Shown here in pieces: positions 27,806 through 37,846 of a stretch of 64,000 nt of DNA. The stretch is from Bifidobacterium aemilianum (GTDB lineage: Bacteria; Actinomycetota; Actinomycetes; Actinomycetales; Bifidobacteriaceae): contig NZ_PDCG01000003.1 of the NCBI RefSeq assembly GCF_003315635.1, forward strand, positions 124,001 to 188,000, written 5' to 3'. Position 1 is the stretch's first letter. Every line of letters starts with the position of its first letter. The position numbers were made by a program, and so were the translations under genes. Below the pieces are notes generated by a model. It did not search any database, was not told the DNA's origin, and worked only from the letters and a program-made list of their open reading frames with translations.

Positions 27806-30001
27806 CTAGAGCATGCAGCTGACGCAGCCCTCCACTTCGGTCCCTTCCAGGGCCTGCTGGCGGATGCGGATGTAGTAGAGGGTCTTGATGCCCTTGCGCC
27901 AGGCGTAGATCTGGGCCTTGTTCAGGTCGCGCGTGGTGACCGTGTCAGGGTAGAAGAGGGTCAGCGACAGGCCCTGGTCAACGTGCTGGGTGGCCTGCGC
28001 GTAAGTGTCCACAATGGCCTGCCAGCCAATCTCGTAGGCATCCTTGAAGTACTCCAGGTTGTCGTTGGTCATGTAGGGCGCCGGGTAGTAGACGCGGCCG
28101 ATCTTGCCCTCCTTGCGAATCTCGATCTTGGAGGCGATCGGGTGGATGGAGGAGGTGGAGTGGTTGATGTAGGAGATGGACCCTGTGGGCGGAATGGCCT
28201 GGAGGTTCTGGTTGTAGATGCCGTCGCGAATGATCTCGTCGCGCAGGGTCTCCCAATCCGAAAGGTTGGGAATGTTGATGCCAAAACGGTCGAACATGTC
28301 CTTGACCCGCTGGGTGCGGGGCTCCAGGGACCTGCTGCCGTCCGTGTACTTGTCGAAATAGTTCCCCTGGCCGGCCGGCTTGGCGTAGGCGGAGGTCGGG
28401 AAGGACTTGAAGGCGGAGCCACGGTCGACGGCCAGCTGATGGGAGGCCTTGTAGGCGTGGTAGGCCACGGTCATGAAGTAGATGTCGGTGAAGTCCAGGG
28501 CCTCCTCGGAGCCGTACATGATGGACTCACGGGCAAGGAAGCCGTGGAGGTTCATCTGGCCAAGGCCGATGGCGTGGCTCTCCTTGTTGCCCCGCTCGAT
28601 CGAGGGCACGCAGTCCACGTTCTCCTCCTCGGAAACGGCGGTCAGGGCGCGGATGGCGGTCTCGACCGTATCGGCCAGGCCGTCGTCCATGGCCTTGGCG
28701 ATGTTCAGGGAACCCAGGTTGCAGGAGATGTCCTTGCCGACATGCTTGTAGGTCAGGTCCTCGTTGAATTCGCTGGCCTCCTGGACCTGGAGGATCTCCG
28801 AGCATAGGTTGCTCATGGTGATTCGGCCCTCGATGGGGTTGGCCTTGTTTACCGTGTCCTCGAAGAGGATGTAGGGGTAGCCGGACTCGAACTGGATCTC
28901 AGCCAGGGTCATGAAGAACTCACGGGCATCAATGTAGGTCTTGGTGATGCGGTCGTCGGCCACCATCTCGTCATAGTGCTCGGTCACGGAGATGTCGGCG
29001 AAGGGCTTGCCGTACACACGCTCCACGTCATAGGGGGAGAAGAGGGCCATCTTCTCCTTCTTCTGGGCCAGGCGGAAGGTCACGTCGGGCACGACCACGC
29101 CCAGGGAGAGGGACTTGATGCGGATCTTCTCGTCCGCATTCTCACGCTTGGTGTCCAGGAAACGCAGGATGTCAGGGTGGTGGGCGTTCAGATAGACGGC
29201 GCCTGCGCCCTGGCGCGCACCAAGCTGGTTGGCGTAGGAGAAGGAATCCTCCAGGAGCTTCATGACCGGAATCACGCCGGAGGACTGGCCCTGGATGTGC
29301 TTGATGGGGGCTCCCTGCTCACGCAGGTTGGTCAGGAGCAGGGCCACGCCGCCGCCGCGCTTGGAGAGCTGGAGGGCCGCGTTGATGCCGCGGGAGATGG
29401 ACTCCATGTTGTCTTCGATGCGCACCAGGAAGCAGGAGACCGGTTCGCCGCGCTGGGCCTTGCCCAGGTTTAGGAAGGTGGGGGTCGCCGGCTGGAAGCG
29501 TCCGGAGATGATCTCGTCGGCGTACTTGATGGCTGCCTGCTCGTCGCCGCTGGCCAGCTCCAGGGCCACGGCCCCGGCCCGCTGGGGGAAGTCCTCGAGG
29601 TACTGCTTGCCATCGAAGGACTTCAGGGCATAGGAGGTGTAGAACTTGAAGGCGCCCAGGAAGGTGTCGAACTCGAAGCCGGATGCTTCGATGTGCTCAT
29701 AGAAGGAGTCCAGGAACTCAGGGCTGTACTGGTCGAAGACGGCCTTGTTGTAGTACTGGTGGTCAATCAGGTAGTCCAGGCGCTCACGGGTGCTGCCGAA
29801 GGAGAGGGTGTTGGCGGCCACATGGCCCTTGACGTACTCGCGCTCCGCCTCCTTGTCCTTGCCGAACTGGATCTTGCCGTCGGCGTCGTAGAGGTTGAGC
29901 ATGGCGTTCAGGGCGTGGTAGTCGTGGGCCGGATCGTAGGTCTCCCCGGTCGGCTCCTGGGTCTGGTCCATGTTCAGCATGGTGTTGTCGATGCTTGCCA
30001 T
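27806..30001 (-). CDS. nrdE: Class Ib ribonucleotide reductase alpha subunit
   Basis: The catalytic subunit that reduces ribonucleoside diphosphates to deoxy forms for DNA synthesis. At 731 residues it has the usual NrdE size, without the N-terminal ATP-cone of class Ia enzymes. The barrel core shows the finger-loop and active-site signatures: SNLCSEILQ near 400, the [17 protein letters not shown] loop near 595-612, and paired C-terminal cysteines CVSCML that accept electrons from NrdH. ATG at 30001 has AAGGA upstream. As the only NrdE in the window, it is the probable partner of both NrdF proteins. Confidence 0.97.
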   Translation of the reverse strand: MASIDNTMLNMDQTQEPTGETYDPAHDYHALNAMLNLYDADGKIQFGKDKEAEREYVKGHVAANTLSFGSTRERLDYLIDHQYYNKAVFDQYSPEFLDSFYEHIEASGFEFDTFLGAFKFYTSYALKSFDGKQYLEDFPQRAGAVALELASGDEQAAIKYADEIISGRFQPATPTFLNLGKAQRGEPVSCFLVRIEDNMESISRGINAALQLSKRGGGVALLLTNLREQGAPIKHIQGQSSGVIPVMKLLEDSFSYANQLGARQGAGAVYLNAHHPDILRFLDTKRENADEKIRIKSLSLGVVVPDVTFRLAQKKEKMALFSPYDVERVYGKPFADISVTEHYDEMVADDRITKTYIDAREFFMTLAEIQFESGYPYILFEDTVNKANPIEGRITMSNLCSEILQVQEASEFNEDLTYKHVGKDISCNLGSLNIAKAMDDGLADTVETAIRALTAVSEEENVDCVPSIERGNKESHAIGLGQMNLHGFLARESIMYGSEEALDFTDIYFMTVAYHAYKASHQLAVDRGSAFKSFPTSAYAKPAGQGNYFDKYTDGSRSLEPRTQRVKDMFDRFGINIPNLSDWETLRDEIIRDGIYNQNLQAIPPTGSISYINHSTSSIHPIASKIEIRKEGKIGRVYYPAPYMTNDNLEYFKDAYEIGWQAIVDTYAQATQHVDQGLSLTLFYPDTVTTRDLNKAQIYAWRKGIKTLYYIRIRQQALEGTEVEGCVSCML

Positions 30002-30126
30002 TGGTATTCCTTAGTGTGTTGTGGGCCTGGTCCGGCTTGGAAAGACGGGCTGCGGACGGGTTTGTCCCAAGCCGATTGCTGCTGGTGTGTTGTGCCGGCC
30101 TTACCGGTGTGTTGCTGGCGGCTTGC

Positions 30127-30645
30127 TTACATCCCGCTGACAGTGCCTGAGGCGACGGTATCCGCGGTGACACTGTCGGAGGCATGTTCAGGGTGCTGCT
30201 GGAAGAAATCCAGCACGCCTTTTCTGACCTTGGCCTGGTCCTCGGGAGTGCCCATGAGCTCGAAGTAGTACATGAAGGGCACCTTGCATTTTCTGGAGAT
30301 AATGTCACCTGCGGCGCAGAAGGCCTCGCCGAAGTTGGTGTTCCCGGCTGCGACCACCCCACGAATCCACGAGCGGTTCTCGGGCTCGTTCAGGAACTTC
30401 TTGACCTGGACCGGCAGTGCCTTCTTCGGGTTGCCGCCGCCATAGGTCGGCACCACGATGATGTAGGGCTCCCGGACCTCCAGAGCAGGCTCCTTGGGCC
30501 GCAGGGGAATGCGGTAGACGTTGATTCCCTCGTCCTGCAGGTGGCAATTGGCCATGAACCTTGCCGTGTTCTCCGAGGCCGAGGAGAAGTAGACCACGGC
30601 CCCTATGGCCTGTGTTCCCTCCGCGGCGTATTCGGGCTGGCTCAT
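30127..30645 (-). CDS. nrdI: Flavodoxin-like NrdI, class Ib RNR activase
   Basis: A 172-residue flavodoxin-fold protein that binds FMN and supplies oxidant (superoxide) to build the NrdF cofactor. N-terminal VVYFSSASENTARF is the FMN phosphate-binding loop, IIVVPTYGGGNPKKALP (about residues 52-68) the middle loop, and GVVAAGNTNFGEAFCAAGD (about 92-110) the isoalloxazine-side loop. Its start overlaps the nrdH stop by four bases (ATGA), so translation is coupled. NrdI is also required to hydroxylate the active tyrosine in class Ie reductases, which matters for the second NrdF at 41.7 kb. Confidence 0.95.
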   Translation of the reverse strand: MSQPEYAAEGTQAIGAVVYFSSASENTARFMANCHLQDEGINVYRIPLRPKEPALEVREPYIIVVPTYGGGNPKKALPVQVKKFLNEPENRSWIRGVVAAGNTNFGEAFCAAGDIISRKCKVPFMYYFELMGTPEDQAKVRKGVLDFFQQHPEHASDSVTADTVASGTVSGM

Positions 30646-30905
30646 GCTAGGACCTGGTGATCTGCCAGCTCGGTCACGTCCTGCTTGACCAGGGCCTTGA
30701 TCAGGTCGGGGCGGTAGCCGCTCCAGGAGGCATCGGGAGTGATGACCACGGGGGCCTGGCGGAAACCGGCCTCCTGGAGCTGGTCCAGGGTGGCGGGGTT
30801 CTCGGTGAGGTCTACAGTCTCAAAATCAACGCCCTGGCGGGTCAGCTGGCGCTTGGTTGCCTCGCACTGGGGGCAGCGGGGCTTGGTGAAGACGGTAACG
30901 GTCAT
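30642..30905 (-). CDS. nrdH: Glutaredoxin-like NrdH redoxin
   Basis: An 87-residue thioredoxin-fold protein, the electron donor of NrdE. It begins MTVTVFTKPRCPQCEATKRQ, so the redox motif is CPQC, and it has the WSGYRPD segment near the C-terminus typical of NrdH. The ATG at 30905 is preceded by AGGAGG; an upstream in-frame ATG at 30953 would add 16 residues without a ribosome site. It is first in the nrd operon, with paired NrdR boxes 125-175 bases upstream. Confidence 0.96.
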   Translation of the reverse strand: MTVTVFTKPRCPQCEATKRQLTRQGVDFETVDLTENPATLDQLQEAGFRQAPVVITPDASWSGYRPDLIKALVKQDVTELADHQVLA

Positions 30906-31030
30906 GATGTCCTCCTGGTCTGGGTGCTCAGCCGGTCTGGCAGGGCAGGTCATAATTCTCTCGCCCTTGGGCTTACGGGAATCAGTACTTACAGAATAGA
31001 CAGATTACATGCTTGTTCTTTGGAAGAGAA

Positions 31031-31078
31031 TCACTAACTATAGTGGCGTGTCGCCGCAGCAAACACTAGATGTAGTGC
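31031..31078 (-). promoter_or_regulatory. Two NrdR boxes upstream of nrdHIE
   Basis: TCACTAACTATAGTGG (31031-31046) and ACACTAGATGTAGTGC (31063-31078) both match the palindromic NrdR box pattern (ACACTATATnTAGTGT type), with starts 32 bp apart, about three helical turns. The remaining ~340 bases between nrdH and the TetR gene hold no gene. Confidence 0.8.
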
Positions 31079-31297
31079 TTGAAAGCCCTGTATCCCTAGG
31101 CTCCAAGCCAATCGTCGAACCCTTGGCCACTAGATGTCGAATCGTGAATTGTTGTATTAATCACATCTGGGTTTCTGGCTTGCAAGTTGCCGGGGTTTAC
31201 GGTAGCGGTTTTTGCCGTCATCGATGATGTGCCTGATGAGTGAGGAATCTTGCCGTCCTGGCCCTTTGGCGGGGTCTGTATTCCGCTTGGGATCTGC

Positions 31298-32140
31298 CTA
31301 ATCTGGCCGCTCCTCGCCCCGGAAGCTTTCGGCGATGGTGCGACAGGCTTGGACGGTGTCCTCGATGATGGCGGCCTGCTCTGCCTGCTGTTTCCTGGAC
31401 TTGTGTGACTGGTCATCTGCGGTGGCGCCAGGTTTGTCCCCGTAGACGGGTGAGGTTCCTCTGATGGTGAGCAGATGCATGCTGCTGCCAAGCATCCCCC
31501 GGGTCAGGGCGATGCCGATTCGCGCCTTGTCGCGGTTGAGGGCTTGCCAGGCCTTCATCATGGGTTCATCGATCTGGGAGTATAGCTGCTTGATGTGGCG
31601 ATAATTGTGATTGAACTCGCCGTAGGCCTTGTTGCTGCGGTCCTTGCCTGTCGTGCCTTGTTGCTCGGCATTGGCCTCGCGGTCCCGGTCTGATGGGCCT
31701 GCTTGCTCGGTCCGGCCGTCCTCGCGTCCCTGCTTGTCGTGCTGGTCCTCTTTCGACCCTGCCTGGTCTTGGGGTATCTTGTCCATCGGCAGGTTGGGAA
31801 TCTCCAGCAGCCAGCCCTTGCCTTCCCCCACCGCCTCGTCGAGGTTGATGCGTACCCAAGCGGTTATGATGTCCACTGGGTCCTGGATTTGTGCCAGTCC
31901 TTCCTCCAAGGCATGCTGCCAGTGGGGCATGTGCCGTTCAAGGAGGAGCTGACAGAGGTCATCCATGTCGTGTACATAGCGGTATATGGAATTGCGGGCG
32001 ATGCCGGCGCCCTTGGATACGGCGGATGGGGTCAGGGCCTCCTTGCCGTGGGTCTTGACGATATGCTCGGCCGAGTCCAGGAGGGCCTGCATGGTGTTCT
32101 TTCTGTGCTCGGCCAGTGTCGCTTCGCTGATGCGTGGCAT
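31298..32140 (-). CDS. TetR-family regulator with a hydrophilic insertion
   Basis: A 280-residue DNA-binding regulator. The N-terminal TetR helix-turn-helix spans about residues 12-58 (ALTPSAVSKGAGIARNSIYRYVHDMDDL). The ligand-binding half is interrupted by about 55 residues that are almost only Gln, Asp, Glu, Lys, Arg, Gly and Thr (about 123-175), followed by the remaining helices (FNHNYRHIKQLYSQIDEPMM). The family is normally 190-220 residues long. ATG at 32140 has GAGGTG upstream. It is divergent from a multidrug-type MFS gene 217 bases away, so it is probably that exporter's repressor; no clear palindrome was found between them. Confidence 0.85.
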   Translation of the reverse strand: MPRISEATLAEHRKNTMQALLDSAEHIVKTHGKEALTPSAVSKGAGIARNSIYRYVHDMDDLCQLLLERHMPHWQHALEEGLAQIQDPVDIITAWVRINLDEAVGEGKGWLLEIPNLPMDKIPQDQAGSKEDQHDKQGREDGRTEQAGPSDRDREANAEQQGTTGKDRSNKAYGEFNHNYRHIKQLYSQIDEPMMKAWQALNRDKARIGIALTRGMLGSSMHLLTIRGTSPVYGDKPGATADDQSHKSRKQQAEQAAIIEDTVQACRTIAESFRGEERPD

Positions 32141-32237
32141 CGAATCACCTCGTTCTCCCGTTCGTGTCGCCTGTTTGGTTCCCCATCGCAGGAGTGTATA
32201 CGCTGGGGTATGGGACTGCGACACCCTGTGGACCGAC

Positions 32238-32266
32238 TTGCGCTTTCCATTGTAGGGACGTATAGT
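32238..32266 (+). promoter_or_regulatory. Likely promoter of the MFS exporter
   Basis: TTGCGC (32238-32243), 17-base spacer, TATAGT (32261-32266), about 90 bases before the start codon. Consistent with a sigma-70 type promoter; the TetR operator is probably close by. Confidence 0.5.
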
Positions 32267-32357
32267 CGCAAAAGTTAGAGACGGCGTGTCCTGAAAGCTT
32301 CTGCTATGCGAGGATGCCACAGGACCGCCCGTCAAGCATGTCTTTCGGAGGCGAATC

Positions 32358-34034
32358 ATGAGTGAGAAGACCGGGAAGCGCACATCGCCCACTGGCAACC
32401 CTGCCGGCAGGCAGGCGGCCGAGGCTGACACCCCGCCCTGGAACGCCCTGTGGGTGCTGGCCCTGGGACTGGCCATGATCGTGCTCGATGGATCCATCGT
32501 CAACGTCACCATCCCCACCATCATCAACGAGATCCACATCAGCCTGACCGATGCCCAGTGGATCACCTCCCTCTACAGCATCGTGCTGGCGGCCTTGCTT
32601 CTTCCCTTCGGCAAGCTCGGCGACATCCACGGGCGACGGACTGTCCTGCAGGTGGGCGTGGTCATCTTCGTCCTCAGCTCCCTCCTGGCGGCCTCCTCCC
32701 AGGGCAGCGGCCTCCTCCTGGCGTCCCGTGCCCTCCAAGGCATCGGCGGAGCCATGATCATGCCCACCACCCTCTCCACGGTCTCGGCCACCTTCCGGGG
32801 CAAGTACCGGGCAGCGGCCTTCGGTGTCTGGGGTGCCGTCATGAGCGCCGCCGCCGCCATCGGCCCACTGCTGGGCGGTCTCTTCACCCAGACCATCGGC
32901 TGGCGCTGGATCTTCCTGGTGAACGTGCCCCTGGGTCTGATCGTCTTCGTCGGTTCCGTCCTCTTCGTACCCCAGTCGGGTGGCCGCCAGGAGGGTGTCA
33001 AGGCCGGATTCGACCCCCTGGGTGTCGTGTTGTCGGCCCTGGGGTCGGCCCTGCTGCTCTTCGGTCTGATCGAGGGCGAGACCTATGGCTGGTGGAAGCC
33101 AAACAGCGAGCTGACGCTCGGTGCCCTGACTTGGGGCAAGGATTGGCCCATCTCTCCCATCCCCTGCTGCCTTTTGCTCGGCTTCCTCTTCTTTGGGGCC
33201 TTTGCCCTGGTCGAAAGCAAGCGTGGTCGGATCGGCAAGCCGGTCATGCTCGACCTCTCCCTATTCCGTATTCACACCTTCTCCTGGGGCAACCTGGCGG
33301 CCGCGGCCATCGCCGCCGGCGAATTTGTGATCGTCTTCGTATTGCCGCTCTACCTGATTAACGCCCGCCAGTACTCCACCCTGGGCGCAGGTGGCATGAT
33401 CGCCGGCCTGGCGGTCGGCTCCATTGTCGCCGGTGGTCTGGCCCGGCTCGTGTCCGCCAAGATCGGTCCCGGCGGCACCGTCCAGCTTGGTCTGGTGCTG
33501 GAAATCATAGGAGTGGTCATCCTCATTGTCCTTATGCCCGCCAAGTCCTCTGCCCTGCTTTTGCTCGCGCCACTGGTTATCTATGGCTTCGGTCTGGGCC
33601 TTGCCTCGGCCCAGCTGACCTCGCTGGTGCTTTCCCAGGTGCCCATCGCCCAGTCCGGCGAGGGTTCGGCCACCCAGTCCACCGTCCGCCAGCTGGGCAC
33701 CGGCCTGGGTGCGGCCGTGGCTGGTACATCCCTGGCTGTGGCCCTCCACGCCGTACTGCCCGGCAAACTTGAGGTCATCGAGCACCTGCCACAGCGGATC
33801 GCCGACGGGCTAACCAAGGCCGTCAGCAGCTCAGCGGGCAACGCCATCGGCGGCATCCGTTCCCAAGGCACCAACGGCAAGCTTGGCGGCCTGGGCCCCC
33901 AGGTGGTCGATGCCATGACCTCCGGTTTCATCCAGGCCGGGCAGTGGGCCATGGGCATCGCCTGCGTCCTCCTGCTGATCGGACTGGTCGCCTCCATCAA
34001 GGTCCGCTCCGCCTCCAAGCAGGCCGGCATATAG
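32358..34034 (+). CDS. MFS multidrug exporter, DHA2 (14-TM) family
   Basis: A 558-residue proton-driven exporter of the EmrB/QacA type with about 14 hydrophobic segments. TM1 carries the DHA2 motif LDGSIVNVTIPTI (near residue 35-47; the usual motif D1 is LDxTVVNVALP), followed by WITSLYSIVLAALLLPFGKLGDIHGRR (motif A). Motif C appears as GAVMSAAAAIGPLLGGLFTQ (near 155-175). CGGAGG precedes the ATG at 32358. It is divergent from a TetR regulator, the usual arrangement for inducible efflux. Substrate range is unknown. A very strong terminator lies 157 bases downstream. Confidence 0.9.
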   Translation: MSEKTGKRTSPTGNPAGRQAAEADTPPWNALWVLALGLAMIVLDGSIVNVTIPTIINEIHISLTDAQWITSLYSIVLAALLLPFGKLGDIHGRRTVLQVGVVIFVLSSLLAASSQGSGLLLASRALQGIGGAMIMPTTLSTVSATFRGKYRAAAFGVWGAVMSAAAAIGPLLGGLFTQTIGWRWIFLVNVPLGLIVFVGSVLFVPQSGGRQEGVKAGFDPLGVVLSALGSALLLFGLIEGETYGWWKPNSELTLGALTWGKDWPISPIPCCLLLGFLFFGAFALVESKRGRIGKPVMLDLSLFRIHTFSWGNLAAAAIAAGEFVIVFVLPLYLINARQYSTLGAGGMIAGLAVGSIVAGGLARLVSAKIGPGGTVQLGLVLEIIGVVILIVLMPAKSSALLLLAPLVIYGFGLGLASAQLTSLVLSQVPIAQSGEGSATQSTVRQLGTGLGAAVAGTSLAVALHAVLPGKLEVIEHLPQRIADGLTKAVSSSAGNAIGGIRSQGTNGKLGGLGPQVVDAMTSGFIQAGQWAMGIACVLLLIGLVASIKVRSASKQAGI

Positions 34035-34190
34035 GAGCTGACACACGCCGAGGGTGGTCCTGGCCCCTACCGCCGTCGGCATCACGAATCTTCCCTTGTG
34101 GTGCATGGGGATATGCACGGGGCTGGTAGCCGGTTGGGTCGGACATTCGATCCCTTGAAGTGAGGTTGGACCTACCCGACCGGCAAGGGG

Positions 34191-34234
34191 AACACTGGGG
34201 CCCGGACGACTGAGCGCGTCCGGGCCCCAGTGTT
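34191..34234 (+). terminator. Strong terminator after the MFS gene
   Basis: AACACTGGGGCCCGGACG (34191-34208) pairs perfectly with CGTCCGGGCCCCAGTGTT (34217-34234), 18 bp, with an eight-base loop. Beyond it (34235-34506) I see no gene, and base composition becomes AT-richer. Confidence 0.85.
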
Positions 34235-34506
34235 TGCATCCAGCGTCTGGACCACGCCGGTGATGGAGCTTCGTGACTGCTTTTACGCTACCGTTGCAAC
34301 AGCCATCCGGTGTGGGGATCATGTGGGACTCGAACGAATCCGTTCAAGGCCCACATATCTATATGGGCAGTTCTAATTGCTTCAGAGCAAGGTTGATTGA
34401 TATAACGCCATGTTGTGTGCAATATAAGTGCTTTGCAATCGTAAGATTAAAAGGTTCCAAGTCGCTGGGGGTATTCCCCGGCACCTTATTTAAGGGTCCC
34501 TTGCCT

Positions 34507-35190
34507 ATGTCTGAGCTCAGCATCATGGTTGATGAATCTGGCGAGTGGGGAAAGCTGTCACGTTACTATCTCATAACTCTTGTATTCCATAACCAGTCGG
34601 AGACTTTCAATGAGGTCTAAAAGGATGTGCGTCTCATTTGCAAAGTTCCAATTTGCCAGATATTCCGTTTCAAGCAAGCCCCTTGCCCAACGGGCATGAC
34701 GTGTATCGAGATTTACCTGTGGAGGCACGAAAGAGATTGTTTCCTGCCTTCTTTACCTTGGCGCGCAAGCCACCATTTACGTATGTGACTTTTGCGCGGC
34801 AAAAAAAGAATTCAATGATGATAAAGTGCGTTTCACCGCTCAGCTAAGGAAAGATCTGGCTGATTTCCTATGGTCGCATCTCGAGTATTTTCAATCATTC
34901 GACACGGTTAAGATCTACTACGATAATGGCCAATAGGTAGTTACTGATGCGTTGAGGGCGTCGATTGACTGTGCCCTCTGTAAGGAAGCAGTCATACATA
35001 AAAATGTTTCGCCTGTAATATACTGGCTTGAGCAGGTTGCTGACTTATTGTGCACTCTTGAACTTACTGCCAAGCAATTTGATGCGAATCAGGAGACAGC
35101 CACCGACCAGAGGTTTTTCGTAGCCGTCGGGATTTCGTCAAGAATTATTTCAGGGTCCTGCGTAAAAAGCCTACGGAATAAGGATGGTTT
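34507..35190 (+). pseudogene. DUF3800 protein, decayed
   Basis: Begins MSELSIMVDESGEWGKLSRYY, the DUF3800 N-terminal signature with its Asp-Glu-Ser-Gly active-site-like motif, but stops at 34618-34620. Further family blocks follow in other frames: DLPVEARKRLFPAFFTLARK (from about 34700), DLADFLWSHLEYFQSFD...IYYDNGQ (about 34855-34935, ended by TAG), and QVADLLCTLELTAKQF (about 35034-35080), then RNKDGF. At least three frameshifts or stops. DUF3800 proteins have an RNase H-like fold and are often in mobile or defence settings. GC is well below the surrounding genes, which suggests foreign origin. Confidence 0.75.
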
Positions 35191-35426
35191 TGACCGGACC
35201 ATCGCAATGAAGCCAACAGACTGTCTAGAACAGCACGTACATAAGCTGCGCGAACCCTTGAAAATAAGGGTGTCAAAGAATTTTGCCGGGCTGATTTTTG
35301 GTTGGGACGAGGTTGGCTTGCTGGCGTGAGGGGGTCGGACTTGCGCAGGTCACGATGACTCAAACACATAGTCACCAACCAACTTCTATCAGTGAACGAT
35401 GGTCGCGGAAAGCGAGTGGCAGAGGT

Positions 35427-36114
35427 ATGGAACTCGGCAATCAGATTCGCCGGTATCGATCGGAGCAGGGTATGTCCCAGGACGGATCATGCGGGGAGGA
35501 TCTGCGCATCCCGCCAGACCATATCCAACTGGGAGAACGACCGCAACTACCCGGACGTGCAGAACCTGCTCATCCTCTCCAATCCCTTCGATGTGACCAT
35601 CGACCAGCTGATCAAGGGAGACCTCGACATTATGGATAAGAGCATTGATTCGGAAGCCAAGACCCTCCGGCGACCCAACTGGGCTGGTGTGATCCCCATA
35701 GCCCTCATGTACGCGGCAATCATCATCGGATTCAGCCTCTATATGATGTTCCATAAGCAAATCGTGATTTTGGATGCCACTCTGGCCGTGGTGGTGATCG
35801 CGGCAGTCCTCGGAGTCCTGACGTTCGCTTACACCGATCGGATAAAGGCCCGTAATGATGTGCAGACCTATCGCGAGATCAAAGCCTTCCTAGCTGGCGA
35901 GGAAGTGGACAGGAGCAAGCGTACGCGCTTTCAACGCTGGGCTATACCCCAGTCTCCTGGGCTGGCCTTCAAGTCCCATCCGATTGCGGGACCCGTCATC
36001 GCGTTCTTCCTGGTCTGTATGCTTGGCTGCCTTCTCGGCGTGGGCATCGTATGGACCCTGATTCATGTTTTTGGCATAAGCTGGCTTGCCCAGGGCAAGC
36101 GCCACGCCTTGTAG
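35427..36114 (+). pseudogene. XRE-family HTH membrane protein, frameshifted
   Basis: ATG at 35427 begins MELGNQIRRYRSEQGMSQD, the first helices of an XRE domain. The rest of the domain (GRICASRQTISNWENDRNYPDVQNLLILS...DVTIDQLIKGDL) is in another frame from about 35490 onward, so one indel lies near 35485-35500. After it come a pair of membrane helices (IPIALMYAAIIIGFSLYMM and ATLAVVVIAAVLGVLTFAY), a soluble stretch and a final helix, a plan shared with Firmicutes/Actinobacteria XRE membrane regulators. A compensated start further in could still make the membrane part, but the DNA-binding domain would be broken. Confidence 0.7.
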
Positions 36115-36300
36115 TGGAATGGCGCGGACTTCTGGTTCATTGCGGATGGACCCGCCCTTGTCTCCTTGGCTGGCAACAGAATATGGGACCGTGTCTGTGC
36201 CAACTTGCCGGGTAAGGCTAAACTGAGAAGACAGCTTTGTTACAGCACGGAGCCGGGGCAGCCCCTGGGCGGAGGCCGGCAAGGGATTGAAAGGTCAGCA

Positions 36301-37752
36301 ATGGCAGAAGCTATAGCGAATATCGGAGTGGTAGGCCTGGCGGCCATGGGATCGAACCTGGCACGGAACCTGGCCCGGCATGGCAACACCGTAGCCCTCT
36401 ACAACCGCCACTATGACCGCACTGAAAAGCTCATGAGCGAGCACGGCAACGACGGCAAGTTCATCCCCTCCAAGACCATTCAGGAGTTCGTCGCCTCCCT
36501 GGCCAAGCCCCGCACCGCCATCATCATGGTCAAGGCCGGAGCCGCCACCGACGCGGTCATCGAGGAGCTGGCCGACGCCATGGAACCCGGCGACATCATC
36601 GTCGACGGCGGCAACTCCTACTTCATGGACACCATCCGGCGCGAGAAGGACATCCGCGCTCGCGGCCTGCACTATGTGGGCTGCGGCGTCTCCGGCGGCG
36701 AGGAGGGCGCCCTGAACGGCCCCTCCCTGATGCCCGGTGGCACCGAGGAGTCCTGGAAGACCCTGGGTCCCATCCTCAAGTCCATTGCGGCCGTGGCCGA
36801 GGGCGAGCCCTGCGTCACCCACATCGGTGAGAACGGTGCGGGCCACTTCGTCAAGATGGTCCACAATGGCATCGAGTATTCGGACATGCAGCTGATCGCT
36901 GAATCCTACGACCTCATGCGCCGCGGCCTGGGCATGAGCCCGGTTGAGATTGGCGATATGTTCGAGGAGTGGAACAAGACCGAGCTCAACTCCTACCTGA
37001 TTGAGATCACCTCCGAGGTTCTCCACCAGGTCGACAAGAAGACAGGCAAGCCGCTGGTTGATGTGATTGTTGACCAGGCTGGCATGAAGGGCACCGGAAC
37101 CTGGACCGTGCAGACCGCACTTTCCCTGGGGGTGCCGGTCACCGGCATCGCCGAGGCCGTCTTCTCCCGTGGACTTTCCGGCCAGGAGGCCCAGCGCGCC
37201 GAGGCCGACAAGGTCGGTCTGGCTGGTCCCGACACCGCCATGAACCTGTCCGCCGAGGAGCGCAAGGCCTTCATAGAGGACATTCGCCATGCCCTCTATG
37301 CTTCAAAGATCGTCGCCTACGCCCAGGGCTTCGACGAGATCAACGCTGGTGCCAAGGAATACGGCTGGAAGATCGACCAGGCCGCCGTGGCCCGGATCTG
37401 GCGTGGCGGCTGCATCATCCGCGCCCAGTTCCTCAACGTGGTCTCCGACGCCTTCGAGTCCGGCCAGGCTGATGTCTCCCTGCTGCTGGCACCCTACTTC
37501 AAGGAAGCCATCGAGCAGGCCGAGGAATCATGGCGCCGCGTGGTCGCCCAGGCCTCCCTCAAGGGTCTGCCCGTGCCGGCCTTCGCCAGCTCCCTGTCCT
37601 ATTACGACGGCCTGCGCTCCAAGCGCCTGCCCGCCGCCCTGATCCAAGGCCAGCGCGACCTCTTCGGCGCCCACACCTATGGCCGTGTCGACGCCCCCGG
37701 CGCCTTCCATACCCTTTGGGCTGAGCCCGGCCGCCCCGAGATCGAGGCCTAG
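36301..37752 (+). CDS. gnd: 6-phosphogluconate dehydrogenase (decarboxylating, NADP+)
   Basis: Oxidises 6-phosphogluconate to ribulose 5-phosphate and CO2, giving NADPH; third step of the oxidative pentose phosphate route. It has 483 residues, typical of the long homodimeric type. The N-terminal Rossmann motif is GLAAMGSNLARNLARHG, with NRHYDRT binding the NADP phosphate region. The signature IVDGGNSYFMDTIRR, GCGVSGGEEGA and HFVKMVHNGIEYSDMQLI (catalytic Lys and following His-Asn) are all present. I chose 36301 because GAAAGG precedes it and the product then starts MAEAIANIGVVGLAAMG; the frame is open 135 bases upstream without support. Converges with the pgl-opcA-zwf operon for the same pathway. 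Confidence 0.97.
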   Translation: MAEAIANIGVVGLAAMGSNLARNLARHGNTVALYNRHYDRTEKLMSEHGNDGKFIPSKTIQEFVASLAKPRTAIIMVKAGAATDAVIEELADAMEPGDIIVDGGNSYFMDTIRREKDIRARGLHYVGCGVSGGEEGALNGPSLMPGGTEESWKTLGPILKSIAAVAEGEPCVTHIGENGAGHFVKMVHNGIEYSDMQLIAESYDLMRRGLGMSPVEIGDMFEEWNKTELNSYLIEITSEVLHQVDKKTGKPLVDVIVDQAGMKGTGTWTVQTALSLGVPVTGIAEAVFSRGLSGQEAQRAEADKVGLAGPDTAMNLSAEERKAFIEDIRHALYASKIVAYAQGFDEINAGAKEYGWKIDQAAVARIWRGGCIIRAQFLNVVSDAFESGQADVSLLLAPYFKEAIEQAEESWRRVVAQASLKGLPVPAFASSLSYYDGLRSKRLPAALIQGQRDLFGAHTYGRVDAPGAFHTLWAEPGRPEIEA

Positions 37753-37763
37753 TCTCACCCACC

Positions 37764-37807
37764 AAGACCCTTGGCGCTCATAAGGAGCCCCAAGGGTCTT
37801 TTGTTGT
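37764..37807 (+). terminator. Terminator after gnd
   Basis: AAGACCCTTGG (37764-37774) pairs with CCAAGGGTCTT (37790-37800), with an inner GCTC/GAGC pairing, followed by TTGTTGTT. Confidence 0.9.
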
Positions 37808-37846
37808 TCGTACCACCCAGTCTCGTAATGATTAAGGGAGCGTGGG

